DNA from: a virus
DNA: 35,345 nt
Virus record (IMG/VR): IMGVR_UViG_3300025030_000290
Coordinates: 1-35,345 of that record
Strand: one strand, 5' to 3'
The position numbers were made by a program, and so were the translations under genes. This document shows, one piece after another, positions 8,335 to 17,665 of the stretch. The notes under the pieces are model-generated. The model did not search any database, was not told where the DNA came from, and saw only the letters and a program-made list of their open reading frames with translations. Each line of letters starts with the position of its first letter. Position 1 is the first letter of the stretch.

Positions 8335-11300
8335 GTGAAAATACTTCTGGATAAAGAGTTGATCCGCTACACCTCGCTTCAGGATGAAGTAGAAGTCTCA
8401 GGCACAACCGTGGTTGATGCCTTAGAAGACCTCTTCAACAAATTCCCGCAGTTCCTGGTTTTCCTCACGGTGTACAAAGGCGCTGAAGCAGAGAAGACCT
8501 CTATCCGATTGAATGGCGAATACCTGTTCGATCCGAAGGACTTGCATCGAGTTGTTTACGCTGAGGATATTATTGAGTTTGGTAGGGATGTCCCTGAGGG
8601 TGAGAAGGGCGGGCTGCAGATAGTTGTTGGTGCGGTTTTAATAGCGGCGTCCATCATGACGGCAGGAACCACGACTTGGGCTGCGATGGGCTTTTGGGCA
8701 CAAATGGGCGTGACTATGGGTGCCGGGATGGTGCTTGGGGGTGTTACTTCCTTAATTGTTGGTTCCCCCAAGCTCCCTACATTCGACTCAGGTAACTCCA
8801 CTTCAGCCACCTACACCTTCTCGGGAATCAAAAACACTACAGTCTCTGGAACTCCAATCCCGATTGTCTACGGGAGGCACAGGGTTGGTGGGCACGTCTT
8901 GAATGCCTATGTGGATGTTCTAGGTCAGTACAGTTACCTCTACACCCTACTGGGGATCGCGTCTGGGCCAATTAATCAGATTGACCCCTACACCATCGAG
9001 ATCAATGAACGGAACCAAGATAACTTTCAGGATCTGGCTTTCTACTGGAGGAAGGGTGATCAGTTCAATTTACCTCCAGCAGTCAATCCCTTGATTCAGC
9101 CCCAAGAAGTCGTGTTCAAGGAAGCCATATCTCCTTCCAGTTTTGTTGATAGTTGGTACACGTTGTTGCTTCCAAACGGAGGTGATGTAGACCAGATAAA
9201 TTTTAGATTGCAACACAAAAGCGGGATTTTGCTGGTTGAGCAGGGGGTGGGTAGGCTGCAGGTGTACAAGCAGGATGAAACCACCTTACTGTATGACTAC
9301 GTGGTCCCTCCTAATGTGTGGACACTAAAAAATCCAGGGATTACTGTTACGTACCCAACCATGATTAAGTTCGGGGAGTTGCTATCTGGCAACTTTATAG
9401 TTAAGGCTCAGGTTTACCAGACTGACCCTGATTCAGGCTACCCCGTATTATCCACCATCCCACTAGAAGAACTCAAAATTCTGGAGTATGTGAACACCAA
9501 CTCGGAAGATACTACACTAGACACGCTCGCAGTAATGAAGGGATTTAACCAACTTCAAAATTCCATCAGCTTTAACCAACTTATTCCTGACGAAGACCCT
9601 GACAACCAAAATATTGGGGCCATAGTTTCCACAGAAACTCCGGTAGAAACTGTCAAGATTCGCTTGAGTGCTCCAGGCTTTTATTCTGGCAACGGGACAC
9701 TAGGTGCAACAGTCCAATTTAAAGTCTACACCAGACAAAGCAATGTGAGCGCCTGGAGCCTCTACGACTTCACGGCCAATAAAGAGCCTGGTGTAGAGGA
9801 TACAGATTGGAACTACTTCAAAACAGACAAGCCTTCTAAAACGGAAGTCTCCGTAGCGAGAACCATCACCCTCCCGAGCATCGACTACTACGACATTAAG
9901 GTTGTTCGAGTAACCCCACGGCACACCTCAGACATTACCATCGCAGACGACATTTACCTGGCTGACCTTATTGAGATCTCTAGTGAAGGCTTGGCTTACC
10001 CTTGGGTCGCCCTTCTTGGAGCCAGGATTAGAGCTACGGACCAAATCTCAGGGAGCCTCCCCACGATCACGTCGATCATCGAGGGCTCCTGTGTCTCTTT
10101 GCCTACAGGCTACGTTAGCGAATACGACCCAAACACGAACCGTTCGATCAGGTACTGGTCCCAAGCTTGGGACGGCACCATGAGCACCGATTCCGACCCC
10201 GATAATGTCATTTGGACTGACTCCCCTATCTGGTGCCTCTGGGATCTCTTAACCAACCCGATTCACGGCCTCAACGAGCATTTCTCGATAAAACCTGAGA
10301 AGAAGAATCTGGTTCTGGCTAACCTGGTGCAGATGAGTTACTACTGCGATCAGTATTTGTTTGAGGACGGGACGGTTGCCACCTCCTACAACGAAGTCGA
10401 TGCTGAAGGTGTATTTCCTCGGGTAAGGTATTCGCTGAATCTGGTTATCGACCAAAGCAAGTCCACAAGAGAATGGGTCAACATCATTTGTGCCTCGATG
10501 AATGCCCTGCTCTTCCAAGCAGACGGGATGGTCTACCTCGATGTGGATCAGCCGAAGAACATCACTCAGATTTTCAATATGAGTAACATCAAGGATTATT
10601 CCCAGAGTTGTGCCTCGCTCCGGTCGATCCCTAATACTTACGAGGTATCCTTCTACAACAAGGACAAGGACTATGATCAAGATTCGTTCTTGATTGAGAC
10701 TCCTGAGTACCAAGCAAGCGACTTAACCACAGAAGAGCGCAAGCAGACCATGAGTTACATCGGGGTCACCGACGAGCGACAGGTTAGAAATCTTTTGTTC
10801 CGGACGATGAACGTAGCGAGCAACACCGGGACCATCGTTAGTTTTAAGACCGGCACGGAAGGCCTGATGAGCACCGTATTTTCCGTCGTAGGCGTTCAAC
10901 ACGACGTACCCCAATGGGGCTCCGGAGGGCTTATCCAGGAAGTGGAAAATGCCGGATCTTCCTGGTTGGTCACCCTGAGTGATTCCTTCGCCTACACCTT
11001 ACTTGAAGGAGATAACCTCTGGGGGCAACTAGCAATCAGCATCTCGAACGAAGGAAAGGTCCCAGTTGAAATCGGAGTGGTTGAGCCTGGGGTTAACGGA
11101 ACATATTCAGAAGTGAATATTTCCAAGACCTACGTGGATTCTGAGGGAGTCACCCAGAACTTCACTCCTGAAGCTGGAGCGACATACATCCTGGGCCAAG
11201 TAACCAACGCGGTGAAGCCCTTCAAAATCCTTAATTTGAAAAGGGACTCAGACGAACTTACTGAAGTCACTGCGGTGGAGTATCTCGAAGACGCTTATAG

Positions 11301-12093
11301 TGACGACATCACCAACATGCCGGTCGTGGCAATGCCTGCGTTCAGCCAATTGCCTTCCGTGGATAAAACTTCTGTCACATCAGTCGTGGCTGAGGAAACC
11401 ATCTACGTGGACACCACAGGAAACCTGAAGACTGGGGCCACGGTTTACTACGCCGTTCAAAACAACCTTCTCTGGGCGGGGTGCATCGTCTACTACGGGA
11501 TCGCTGGTAATTACTCACTGACTCCTGTGGATAAAACCGGAATCGTGTTCATCCCAGAGATTAGTCAAGAAGGCGACTACGACTTCATCTGCGTCTCCCT
11601 TTATTCAGACGGGACCAGGCAAACTGTAGCGGATGCTTTAGCTGATTCCAGGCAGCCCTATACCTCCCTCCATCTCACGCCCTATGTAGAAAACACGGAG
11701 TTCCTCAAAGGAGTCTCTGGGCTCCAATTGGTGGGCCAAGGGAACGACTCAGAATTCGTAGGCAAGGACGCCAAGTTCACCTGGAGAAGACCCTCAGCAA
11801 CCGACTTCAGGGTCAATAATGTTGCCTCGGATAATCCTCTGGGAGTTCAGAACGCCGATAGCTGGCTTAGAGAATACCGGGTGGAGATTAAGGATTCTTC
11901 CGGCAATTTACTGAGGACCACGAAGACCTTTGACGAATCCTACGTATACACCTACGAGCAGAATTACTCGGACTCAGGGACGCTGCCTCACCGGGAGTTC
12001 TCCATCGGGATCACGGCGGTTGACCGTTTAGGCAGGTCCTCCAAAACTTCAACTCTGACGGTGAGCAACCCGGCGCCCCCTGCGGTGGCATAG
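8335..12093 (+). CDS. Tail tip protein: gpI-like ubiquitin fold fused to gpJ central fibre
   Basis: This 1252-residue protein joins two lambda proteins. Residues 1-88 look like the beta-grasp, ubiquitin-like domain of tail assembly protein gpI. Residues 92-93 are Gly-Gly, followed by a hydrophobic, glycine-rich stretch (about 94-142), as in the second half of gpI. From about 150 it resembles host-specificity protein gpJ, with the VYGRHRVGG segment and large beta domains. The C-terminal 250 residues look like fibronectin type III domains and end in NPAPPA. The start is GTG, with AAGGA seven bases upstream. gpJ forms the central tail fibre and contacts the receptor. The fused beta-grasp domain with Gly-Gly would be a natural substrate for the JAMM peptidase at 6673; that link is inference. 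Confidence 0.82.
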   Translation: MKILLDKELIRYTSLQDEVEVSGTTVVDALEDLFNKFPQFLVFLTVYKGAEAEKTSIRLNGEYLFDPKDLHRVVYAEDIIEFGRDVPEGEKGGLQIVVGAVLIAASIMTAGTTTWAAMGFWAQMGVTMGAGMVLGGVTSLIVGSPKLPTFDSGNSTSATYTFSGIKNTTVSGTPIPIVYGRHRVGGHVLNAYVDVLGQYSYLYTLLGIASGPINQIDPYTIEINERNQDNFQDLAFYWRKGDQFNLPPAVNPLIQPQEVVFKEAISPSSFVDSWYTLLLPNGGDVDQINFRLQHKSGILLVEQGVGRLQVYKQDETTLLYDYVVPPNVWTLKNPGITVTYPTMIKFGELLSGNFIVKAQVYQTDPDSGYPVLSTIPLEELKILEYVNTNSEDTTLDTLAVMKGFNQLQNSISFNQLIPDEDPDNQNIGAIVSTETPVETVKIRLSAPGFYSGNGTLGATVQFKVYTRQSNVSAWSLYDFTANKEPGVEDTDWNYFKTDKPSKTEVSVARTITLPSIDYYDIKVVRVTPRHTSDITIADDIYLADLIEISSEGLAYPWVALLGARIRATDQISGSLPTITSIIEGSCVSLPTGYVSEYDPNTNRSIRYWSQAWDGTMSTDSDPDNVIWTDSPIWCLWDLLTNPIHGLNEHFSIKPEKKNLVLANLVQMSYYCDQYLFEDGTVATSYNEVDAEGVFPRVRYSLNLVIDQSKSTREWVNIICASMNALLFQADGMVYLDVDQPKNITQIFNMSNIKDYSQSCASLRSIPNTYEVSFYNKDKDYDQDSFLIETPEYQASDLTTEERKQTMSYIGVTDERQVRNLLFRTMNVASNTGTIVSFKTGTEGLMSTVFSVVGVQHDVPQWGSGGLIQEVENAGSSWLVTLSDSFAYTLLEGDNLWGQLAISISNEGKVPVEIGVVEPGVNGTYSEVNISKTYVDSEGVTQNFTPEAGATYILGQVTNAVKPFKILNLKRDSDELTEVTAVEYLEDAYSDDITNMPVVAMPAFSQLPSVDKTSVTSVVAEETIYVDTTGNLKTGATVYYAVQNNLLWAGCIVYYGIAGNYSLTPVDKTGIVFIPEISQEGDYDFICVSLYSDGTRQTVADALADSRQPYTSLHLTPYVENTEFLKGVSGLQLVGQGNDSEFVGKDAKFTWRRPSATDFRVNNVASDNPLGVQNADSWLREYRVEIKDSSGNLLRTTKTFDESYVYTYEQNYSDSGTLPHREFSIGITAVDRLGRSSKTSTLTVSNPAPPAVA

Positions 12094-12101
12094 AGGACAA
12101 A

Positions 12102-15100
12102 ATGATTAAATTAACTGGAGGAATCGGTAGCTTCACAATTACATGGGACCCAATTAATATTCCGGATGTCCTGGGCTACGTAGTTTGTGGGCAACCCGGC
12201 GTTGAAGATTTCGCAGTCAGCGGGTCCAATATTTTGAACGTAGGCCCTGAGACATCCTTCACTTATTATCCCGCAACCTCAGGGATGTTTTCGGTGAAGG
12301 TCGCTTGCTACGACAGCTTCAGCAACCCCAAAGCTCTCATCCTGTCCGACCTGAACTTCTCCGCTCTGCAAACCGTGGAGGTCAAAGGCCTGCTTGCAGA
12401 AGCTCTGGAGGCTCTCACAGGCCAACTCACCGAGAGCCAACTTCACCAAGATTTGTCCGGGAGGATCGACTTGATCGACCTCCCGGCACTTGGATTGGTT
12501 GATCGTTTGGATCAAGAGATTCTTGACAGGGGCTTGGCGGTGACTCAGGAGGCCCAGAACAGGGCCACAGCACTGACCAGTTACTACACGAAGACTGAAG
12601 CCGATTCAGCAACATCTTCAGCAATCACTGGAGCGACTTCTTCTCTTGTCAGTAATTCCTCACTAGCGACTTCCTTAACAAGTTACTACACCAAGACTGA
12701 GGCCGATTCAGCAACCTCTTCAGCAATTACCGGAGCGACTTCTTCGTTGGTAAGTAATTCGTCCCTAGCGACTTCCTTAACAAGTTACTACACGAAGACT
12801 GCAGCCGATTCAGCAACCGCCTCAGCAATCACTGGAGCGACTTCAGAATTCATTACCAATTCCTCACTAGCGACTTCCTTAACAAGTTACTACACCAAGA
12901 CTGAGGCCGATTCAGCAACCTCTTCAGCAATTACCGGAGCGACTTCTTCGTTGGTAAGTAATTCGTCCCTAGCGACTTCCTTAACAAGTTACTACACGAA
13001 GACTGCAGCCGATTCAGCAACCGCCTCAGCAATCACTGGAGCGACTTCAGAATTCATTACCAATTCCTCGCTAGCGACTTCCTTAACAAGTTACTACACC
13101 AAGACTGCGGCTGATTCAGCGATTGCCGACTACGTGAACAATACCAGCACCACGATTCAAGGATTGGTCGCTTCTGCCTCCATTGAGTCACACGTTAGGG
13201 CATCAACCACAGGGCCTGATTGGGATTCTGGAACGGCCTACTCGAAGGGCAAGGTGGTGGTGTTCAAAGTAGGAACCGAGCCTTATTTGTTCCAGCGGAT
13301 TACATCCACGGGAGGAACTCCTTCTCCTTCAGTAGTCACCGGGGTCGCTCAGACTACCACAGACTGGAAGCCGGTAACCGCTAACCTCTACGCCGAGACC
13401 ATGCTCAAGACGGATGTGAACGGGCATGTGGTTGGGGTTGGAATAGCGAACGACGGAGTGACAGGCGAAGTCGAGATCCTGGCTGACAAGTTCAAGATTG
13501 TACATCCTACGCTGCCTGAGCAATCGGCTCAGGTTTTCACCGTAGGGACTGTGGATGGGGTCACAGGTCAAGTAGGCATCAACGGCGCTTTGCTGATCGA
13601 CGGCTCACTTTCGGTTAGCCAGAACGTCTCCGTGGGTGGGACTCTGAGTATCGGAGGAGCTACCGTATCTTTTGCAGCGCCTACTCCAAGCGGGATAGGT
13701 GCTATCGAGACTAACTTAGGTAACGCGCCTGCTTCCATTTTGAATTCGAATGTAACCGCGACTTCAATCGGTGCGATTAAGACCGACTTGGCTAACGCCC
13801 CTGCAGATATTTTGAACAGCAACGTAACCCCAGTATCCATAAGTGCGGTAGCCACGAGCTTGAGTAACGCCCCTGCGGGAATCCTAAATTCAAACGTGAC
13901 TCCTACGTCTATAAGTGCCGTCGCCACTGACTTGACCAACGCTCCTTCCGGAATCCTAAATTCAAATGTGACTCCCGCGTCCATAAGCGCAGTGGCGACG
14001 AGTTTGAGCAATGCGCCTGCAGGAATCCTAAATTCGAATGTAACCGCGACTTCAATCGGTGCGATTAAGACCGACTTGACGAATGCTCCCGGAGGCATCC
14101 TCAACAGTAGCATCTCAATCAGTTCCACCGGGGTTTTATCTGGAGGCGGTGGCGGGACCGTTACTTTAACCGGCTTGGGCTACACAATTCCCACCTACGA
14201 CCTGATAGGCGGGACTAAACCTGCAGCAGACGCGGATAAAACCAGCACCATTTTAGGCGACACAGGGACTTTAACGCTGAACGCAGCCCTGACCATCAAC
14301 TCCCTCCTGACCATCTCAGGAAGTGCCGCAGGAATAACTTCCGGGCTGGCAAGTTATTCTTCTGATGGTACCGGCTTCTGGATCAGCAAGGACACAAGCA
14401 ACTCGCGAATGCGCGTGGGCACTGTGAGTGCTGGAGTTCTAACCAACGGGTTCGTTTGGGATGGGACTGCGTTTAAAGTCAAGGGCGAGATTCAGGCGAC
14501 CTCGGGTACGTTTGAAGGGAACATCAATTCGAGCGCGACGATTACTGGTGGGACTATTGTAGGCGGTACGCTGAAGACCGCAAGCACTGGTAAGCGGTTT
14601 ACTGTAGGAGGTACTGAAGAAGCAATAATGTACGATGCAACCGACACAGCGATTGCTAAAATGGGGGAGTATGGTTTCTACTCCAATTTGAAGGCTGGAG
14701 TTAGCTGGTCCTACAACTTTGAAGGAGTAAATGCGGCTAATTTTGGAGATGGGTGCCATCTAACCAAAAGTGGTTATGGGGGCGTCGTTGGGTATTTCAA
14801 AAGTACATCTACTGACAGTACCTACAACGTTTCTGCCGTTCTAGCTGAATCTGCTAACGGAGATGGAGTAGATGCTTCAGGAGCAGCGGGATACTATGAC
14901 TTCTACGCCTATGGCGCCGGGACAAACGGGCCTTTTACTGGCAGTCATGACGCAATTATAGACATGCAAGATCCCGCAACACAGGGAGATATTATCGCGG
15001 ATATTTTAATAATTAATCGACGAGACGTATCAAACTGTATTAGCGAGGTTGCGCTAGTTCACGAGGCACACTCCCCCGCTCTCGGTGTACTTACCTACCG

Positions 15101-15410
15101 AAGACCCTTAGGCAGAAAAGTTCCTGCTGCCTTAACCGGGGCAGAACCTGTCCTGTATGAGTTAGATCAAGCAAACAAGGAGTTTTGCATTGTGAACTCC
15201 CTCGGAGAGGGACAAATAAATGTCTGCAAAGATGGAGGAGCCATCCGCGCTGGTGACTATATTTGCTCCTCCACCCGGCCTGGTAAGGGCATGAGGCAGT
15301 CTGACGACTTGCTCCACAATTACACAGTGGCAAAGGCCAGAGAATCCTGTGTGTGGCAAGAGGGTGAGGACGATATCAGGATGATCGCCTGCACCTACCA
15401 TTGCGGTTAG
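12102..15410 (+). CDS. Repeat-rich tail fibre protein
   Basis: This 1102-residue protein begins with an FN3-like domain (about residues 1-95, core FTITWD) that looks like a continuation of the FN3 series at the end of the gpJ-like protein. It continues with a helical linker, five and a half repeats of 34 residues (starting TSYYTKT), a beta-rich segment, six repeats of 24 residues (core ILNSNVT) and a beta-rich shaft. The C-terminal 140 residues, with a GDYICSS segment and LLHNYTVAKA, resemble the end domains of other phage fibres that may fold or cleave themselves; that assignment is tentative. A GAGG site precedes the ATG. It is most likely a side or tip fibre for host recognition. The end overlaps the convergent lipoprotein gene by four bases. 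Confidence 0.78.
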   Translation: MIKLTGGIGSFTITWDPINIPDVLGYVVCGQPGVEDFAVSGSNILNVGPETSFTYYPATSGMFSVKVACYDSFSNPKALILSDLNFSALQTVEVKGLLAEALEALTGQLTESQLHQDLSGRIDLIDLPALGLVDRLDQEILDRGLAVTQEAQNRATALTSYYTKTEADSATSSAITGATSSLVSNSSLATSLTSYYTKTEADSATSSAITGATSSLVSNSSLATSLTSYYTKTAADSATASAITGATSEFITNSSLATSLTSYYTKTEADSATSSAITGATSSLVSNSSLATSLTSYYTKTAADSATASAITGATSEFITNSSLATSLTSYYTKTAADSAIADYVNNTSTTIQGLVASASIESHVRASTTGPDWDSGTAYSKGKVVVFKVGTEPYLFQRITSTGGTPSPSVVTGVAQTTTDWKPVTANLYAETMLKTDVNGHVVGVGIANDGVTGEVEILADKFKIVHPTLPEQSAQVFTVGTVDGVTGQVGINGALLIDGSLSVSQNVSVGGTLSIGGATVSFAAPTPSGIGAIETNLGNAPASILNSNVTATSIGAIKTDLANAPADILNSNVTPVSISAVATSLSNAPAGILNSNVTPTSISAVATDLTNAPSGILNSNVTPASISAVATSLSNAPAGILNSNVTATSIGAIKTDLTNAPGGILNSSISISSTGVLSGGGGGTVTLTGLGYTIPTYDLIGGTKPAADADKTSTILGDTGTLTLNAALTINSLLTISGSAAGITSGLASYSSDGTGFWISKDTSNSRMRVGTVSAGVLTNGFVWDGTAFKVKGEIQATSGTFEGNINSSATITGGTIVGGTLKTASTGKRFTVGGTEEAIMYDATDTAIAKMGEYGFYSNLKAGVSWSYNFEGVNAANFGDGCHLTKSGYGGVVGYFKSTSTDSTYNVSAVLAESANGDGVDASGAAGYYDFYAYGAGTNGPFTGSHDAIIDMQDPATQGDIIADILIINRRDVSNCISEVALVHEAHSPALGVLTYRRPLGRKVPAALTGAEPVLYELDQANKEFCIVNSLGEGQINVCKDGGAIRAGDYICSSTRPGKGMRQSDDLLHNYTVAKARESCVWQEGEDDIRMIACTYHCG
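12576..13124 (+). repeat. Tandem 102-bp repeats in the fibre gene (5 full copies plus a partial)
   Basis: Full copies begin at 12576, 12678, 12780, 12882 and 12984, and a partial sixth begins at 13086. Each encodes TSYYTKT followed by ADSAT-type residues and ends SLATSL. Two variants alternate in the order A, A, B, A, B. The A-B pair at 12678-12881 is copied at 12882-13085 with one visible base difference (TCA versus TCG near 13068), so this is a very recent 204-bp tandem duplication. The units are probably coiled coil. Confidence 0.93.
13692..14123 (+). repeat. Six tandem 72-bp repeats in the fibre gene
   Basis: Six contiguous 24-residue units have the form SIGAI or SISAV, a TDL-type stretch, NAP, then ILNSNVT. 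The second and last units are nearly identical at the DNA level over the segment beginning GCGACTTCAATCGGTGCGAT. The units probably form a repetitive beta or mixed shaft in the fibre trimer. Confidence 0.9.
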
Positions 15411-15694
15411 AAGAAGTAACTTTTGACGTTGCAGTAGTTGGCGTCGGTTTCCCAGTCAAGATAATAACTAGCACCGGGAAATTGGATTACCAGTAGGTAA
15501 TAAGGCGCAGAGTCTGTGTAGTAGGTAATCTTGGTGCTGGTGTCACGGTACTTAAGTATTTCGGCTGCTTTATCTTGGCAGGCACCATAATCAGCAGCTT
15601 GGGTTGGCGCAGCCAAAGCTGCCTGCGTAACACCAGCCTCGCTACCACAACCAGCCAACAACCCAACGACCAACAAAATAATCATTTTTTTCAT
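15407..15694 (-). CDS. Small outer-membrane lipoprotein, probable moron
   Basis: This 95-residue protein starts with a lipoprotein signal peptide: two lysines, a hydrophobic core and the lipobox LLAGC with Cys16. The next residue is Gly rather than Asp, which predicts outer-membrane sorting. The mature part is about 80 residues, with two more cysteines, and is rich in Tyr and Asp. A TTG lies one codon upstream, but the ATG at 15694 has GGAGG six bases before it. It is the only minus-strand gene in the late half, stands between two fibre genes and has its own promoter. Small phage lipoproteins such as T5 Llp block the receptor and prevent superinfection. That function is a hypothesis here. Confidence 0.82.
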   Translation of the reverse strand: MKKMIILLVVGLLAGCGSEAGVTQAALAAPTQAADYGACQDKAAEILKYRDTSTKITYYTDSAPYYLLVIQFPGASYYLDWETDANYCNVKSYFF

Positions 15695-15724
15695 CAACCA
15701 CCTCCTAGAAATTTAATTAATCAA

Positions 15725-15753
15725 ATACTAACCCAACTCAGCAACCATGTCAA
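15725..15753 (-). promoter_or_regulatory. Sigma70-type promoter for the lipoprotein gene
   Basis: Reading the minus strand, TTGACA (15753-15748) is a perfect -35 element. It is followed by a 17-base spacer and TAGTAT (15730-15725), which matches four of six positions of the -10 consensus. Transcription would start near 15718, leaving a leader of about 24 bases with the GGAGG site. The host polymerase could therefore transcribe the gene independently of the late genes around it. Confidence 0.75.
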
Positions 15754-15805
15754 CATAAAAATTCACTTCTGTACATAAATTCACTCCACCAAAGGAGTCT
15801 CCTAG

Positions 15806-17245
15806 ATGGCGCAATACAAACTCGGAACAATTTCAATAACTAACGGCACAAATGTGGTGACCGGGGTTGCTACACAATTTCTAGCAAATGTGGCTGTAGG
15901 TAACTCCTTTAAGGTTGCTGGGATCAACGCTATTTACTCAGTGATCGCGGTGGACTCCGACACGCAGATTAGGATAAGCCCCAATTACGCCGGGACTACT
16001 GCTGCAGGAGCGCAGTACCAGATTTCAACCTCATTTACTCCCAACCTGAATCTGGCTGAAATCGAGACAGGGGATTCCGAATTCGCGTTCCACCTGACCC
16101 ATGAGGTCATCCGAAAGTTGGACGCAGCAATTCCTGATTATACTGATGCGTTGGCAAGTAAATCTCCTTTGGCTGGGCCTGGGAGTTCTCAAAGTTTTAG
16201 TGTGGGGGCGTTGACGGCTACCACTTTGAACGGGTTTGCTACCTCCCAGACGCCGGGGGCGAATCAGATACTGGTGACTAACGCCAGTGGGGCTCTGGTG
16301 GTTCCCGGTGGTGCGATATTGGGCGCTCATGATGGCTCAGATAAAACATTCGTCGAACGGTTCAGCGGTGCAGCCCCCTACGCATACCTCAGCAGTGGCT
16401 CTGCTGATACTGATAGCTCTTCAGGATGGGTACTCCAATGCAGGAACTCGGCGGGGCAACTCTATAACGCACTGCAGATTGATGGTCGCGGAGACACAGC
16501 TACGGCTCCGGCTATCGCCGTGGCGTCAACAGGCAAAGTCGGCATTGGTGCAGTGGCGCCCCAAGCGATGCTGGAGGTTTTGGGTAATACCACCGTCTCT
16601 GGGTGGAGCGTCACCCAAGTTCTGAATGGTAACTACGCTGCGGGTGCGGGCGGTCTACCTGGGCTTCTTTTCCAATCCAACGGCACAATCCAGGCACTAA
16701 TAAGGACTCCCAACGGTGGCGGGCTGGCTTTCCATTATGGGACAGGGTTGGCTGAGGCAATGCGTATCACCTCTGCCGGGAATCTTCTCATCGGTGTTAC
16801 AACAGCTAACGGCTCTGGCGCGTCACTCCAGACCAAAGATGGCCTCACCTTCCCCGCAACACAGGTTGCCTCAGCTGACCCGAACACGCTGGATGATTAT
16901 CGGGAGGCATCATACACGGGTACAGCAACAGGACTGACAACAGCCCCAACAGGAATATTTACGTTTGTTCGTGCAGGTGGTTTGGTGGTAATGGACATCC
17001 CGACAATAATTGGCGAGAGCAACTCGACCGCGTTCACGGTAACAGGGATGCCAACTACGTGCAGACCTGTGTCAGCCAGGCGCGTTGTTGTGCGCGGGCA
17101 GGATAACGGGGTAGGTATATTCGGGTTGGTGACCATCGGTGCGGACGGTGTAATCACTATGTCACCGAGCCCGGCGACCGGAGCCCTTTTTGCGGCATCG
17201 GGTAGCAAGGGTGTCGCCCAAACTACAGTTACTTATCCCATATAA
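15806..17245 (+). CDS. Tail fibre or receptor-binding protein
   Basis: This 479-residue protein has the N-terminal pattern KLGTISITNGT...VTGV, common in phage fibre and tailspike proteins, where it makes a small beta domain. A segment with GKVGIG and AMRIT/GNLLIG, typical of fibre shafts, follows. The C-terminal region after a TFPATQ motif is beta-rich and probably the receptor-binding head. An AAGGAG site lies upstream of the ATG. Its neighbours are another fibre gene and a set of small proteins that may help it fold or attach. The receptor cannot be deduced. Confidence 0.72.
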   Translation: MAQYKLGTISITNGTNVVTGVATQFLANVAVGNSFKVAGINAIYSVIAVDSDTQIRISPNYAGTTAAGAQYQISTSFTPNLNLAEIETGDSEFAFHLTHEVIRKLDAAIPDYTDALASKSPLAGPGSSQSFSVGALTATTLNGFATSQTPGANQILVTNASGALVVPGGAILGAHDGSDKTFVERFSGAAPYAYLSSGSADTDSSSGWVLQCRNSAGQLYNALQIDGRGDTATAPAIAVASTGKVGIGAVAPQAMLEVLGNTTVSGWSVTQVLNGNYAAGAGGLPGLLFQSNGTIQALIRTPNGGGLAFHYGTGLAEAMRITSAGNLLIGVTTANGSGASLQTKDGLTFPATQVASADPNTLDDYREASYTGTATGLTTAPTGIFTFVRAGGLVVMDIPTIIGESNSTAFTVTGMPTTCRPVSARRVVVRGQDNGVGIFGLVTIGADGVITMSPSPATGALFAASGSKGVAQTTVTYPI

Positions 17246-17258
17246 AAGGAGCCAAATC

Positions 17259-17492
17259 ATGTTTGAAGAAACAAGCGAACTCGTAGAAGTGACCGTCCTC
17301 CCCGCAGAAGGCAATATCCAGGTAGGTAGGATGAACACAGTCAAGAAAGACGGCGAAGTAATTTCAAAGAAGATCCACTACACCCTTTATTCGCCTGAGA
17401 TGAAGGACCAGTTCATCACCGACATCGAGGCCCCCGCCAACGGAGGCACCCCTGGCATGGCTGCGCCGTACATCCAAGCTGTAGGTTGGTAA
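17259..17492 (+). CDS. Small unknown protein behind the fibre gene
   Basis: This 77-residue protein starts at an ATG with AAAGGAG eight bases upstream. The frame is open further upstream but has no better start. It contains the pattern VKKDGEVIS...HY, which I associate with short proteins often found beside phage fibre genes. No catalytic motif is visible. It may be a fibre accessory or chaperone; this is inference from position. Confidence 0.6.
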   Translation: MFEETSELVEVTVLPAEGNIQVGRMNTVKKDGEVISKKIHYTLYSPEMKDQFITDIEAPANGGTPGMAAPYIQAVGW

Positions 17493-17504
17493 AAGGAAAA
17501 TAAA

Positions 17505-17663
17505 ATGAATTTTCAGATTGAACTTGCAGAAAATGAGATCAACTATATTTTAACCACTCTCCAAGACAAGCCCTTCAAAGAGGTCGTCGGGCTGATCGAC
17601 AAAATCATGAAGCAGGCGAATGAGCAACTTTCGGTTAAAGAAGAAGTCCAAGATAAAGAATAA
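17505..17663 (+). CDS. Very small acidic helical protein
   Basis: This 52-residue ORF runs from ATG 17505 to TAA 17663, with AAAGGA 10 bases upstream. It starts MNFQIELAENEINYIL and ends in a charged KEEVQDKE tail. Two amphipathic helices are likely, the second containing VVGLIDKIMKQA. Short proteins of this pattern occur in tail accessory regions of other phages. Spacing and ribosome site make it a real gene; its function is unknown. Confidence 0.65.
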   Translation: MNFQIELAENEINYILTTLQDKPFKEVVGLIDKIMKQANEQLSVKEEVQDKE

Positions 17664-17665
17664 GA

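Noticed and set aside
12576-13124. Possible CRISPR or intergenic repeat array
   Set aside because: The repeats are directly joined without spacers, have a length that is a multiple of three and are read through in one fibre frame.
13568-14128. Minus-strand frame of 186 codons
   Set aside because: It mirrors the 72-bp fibre repeats and has a repetitive translation with no gene-like neighbours.
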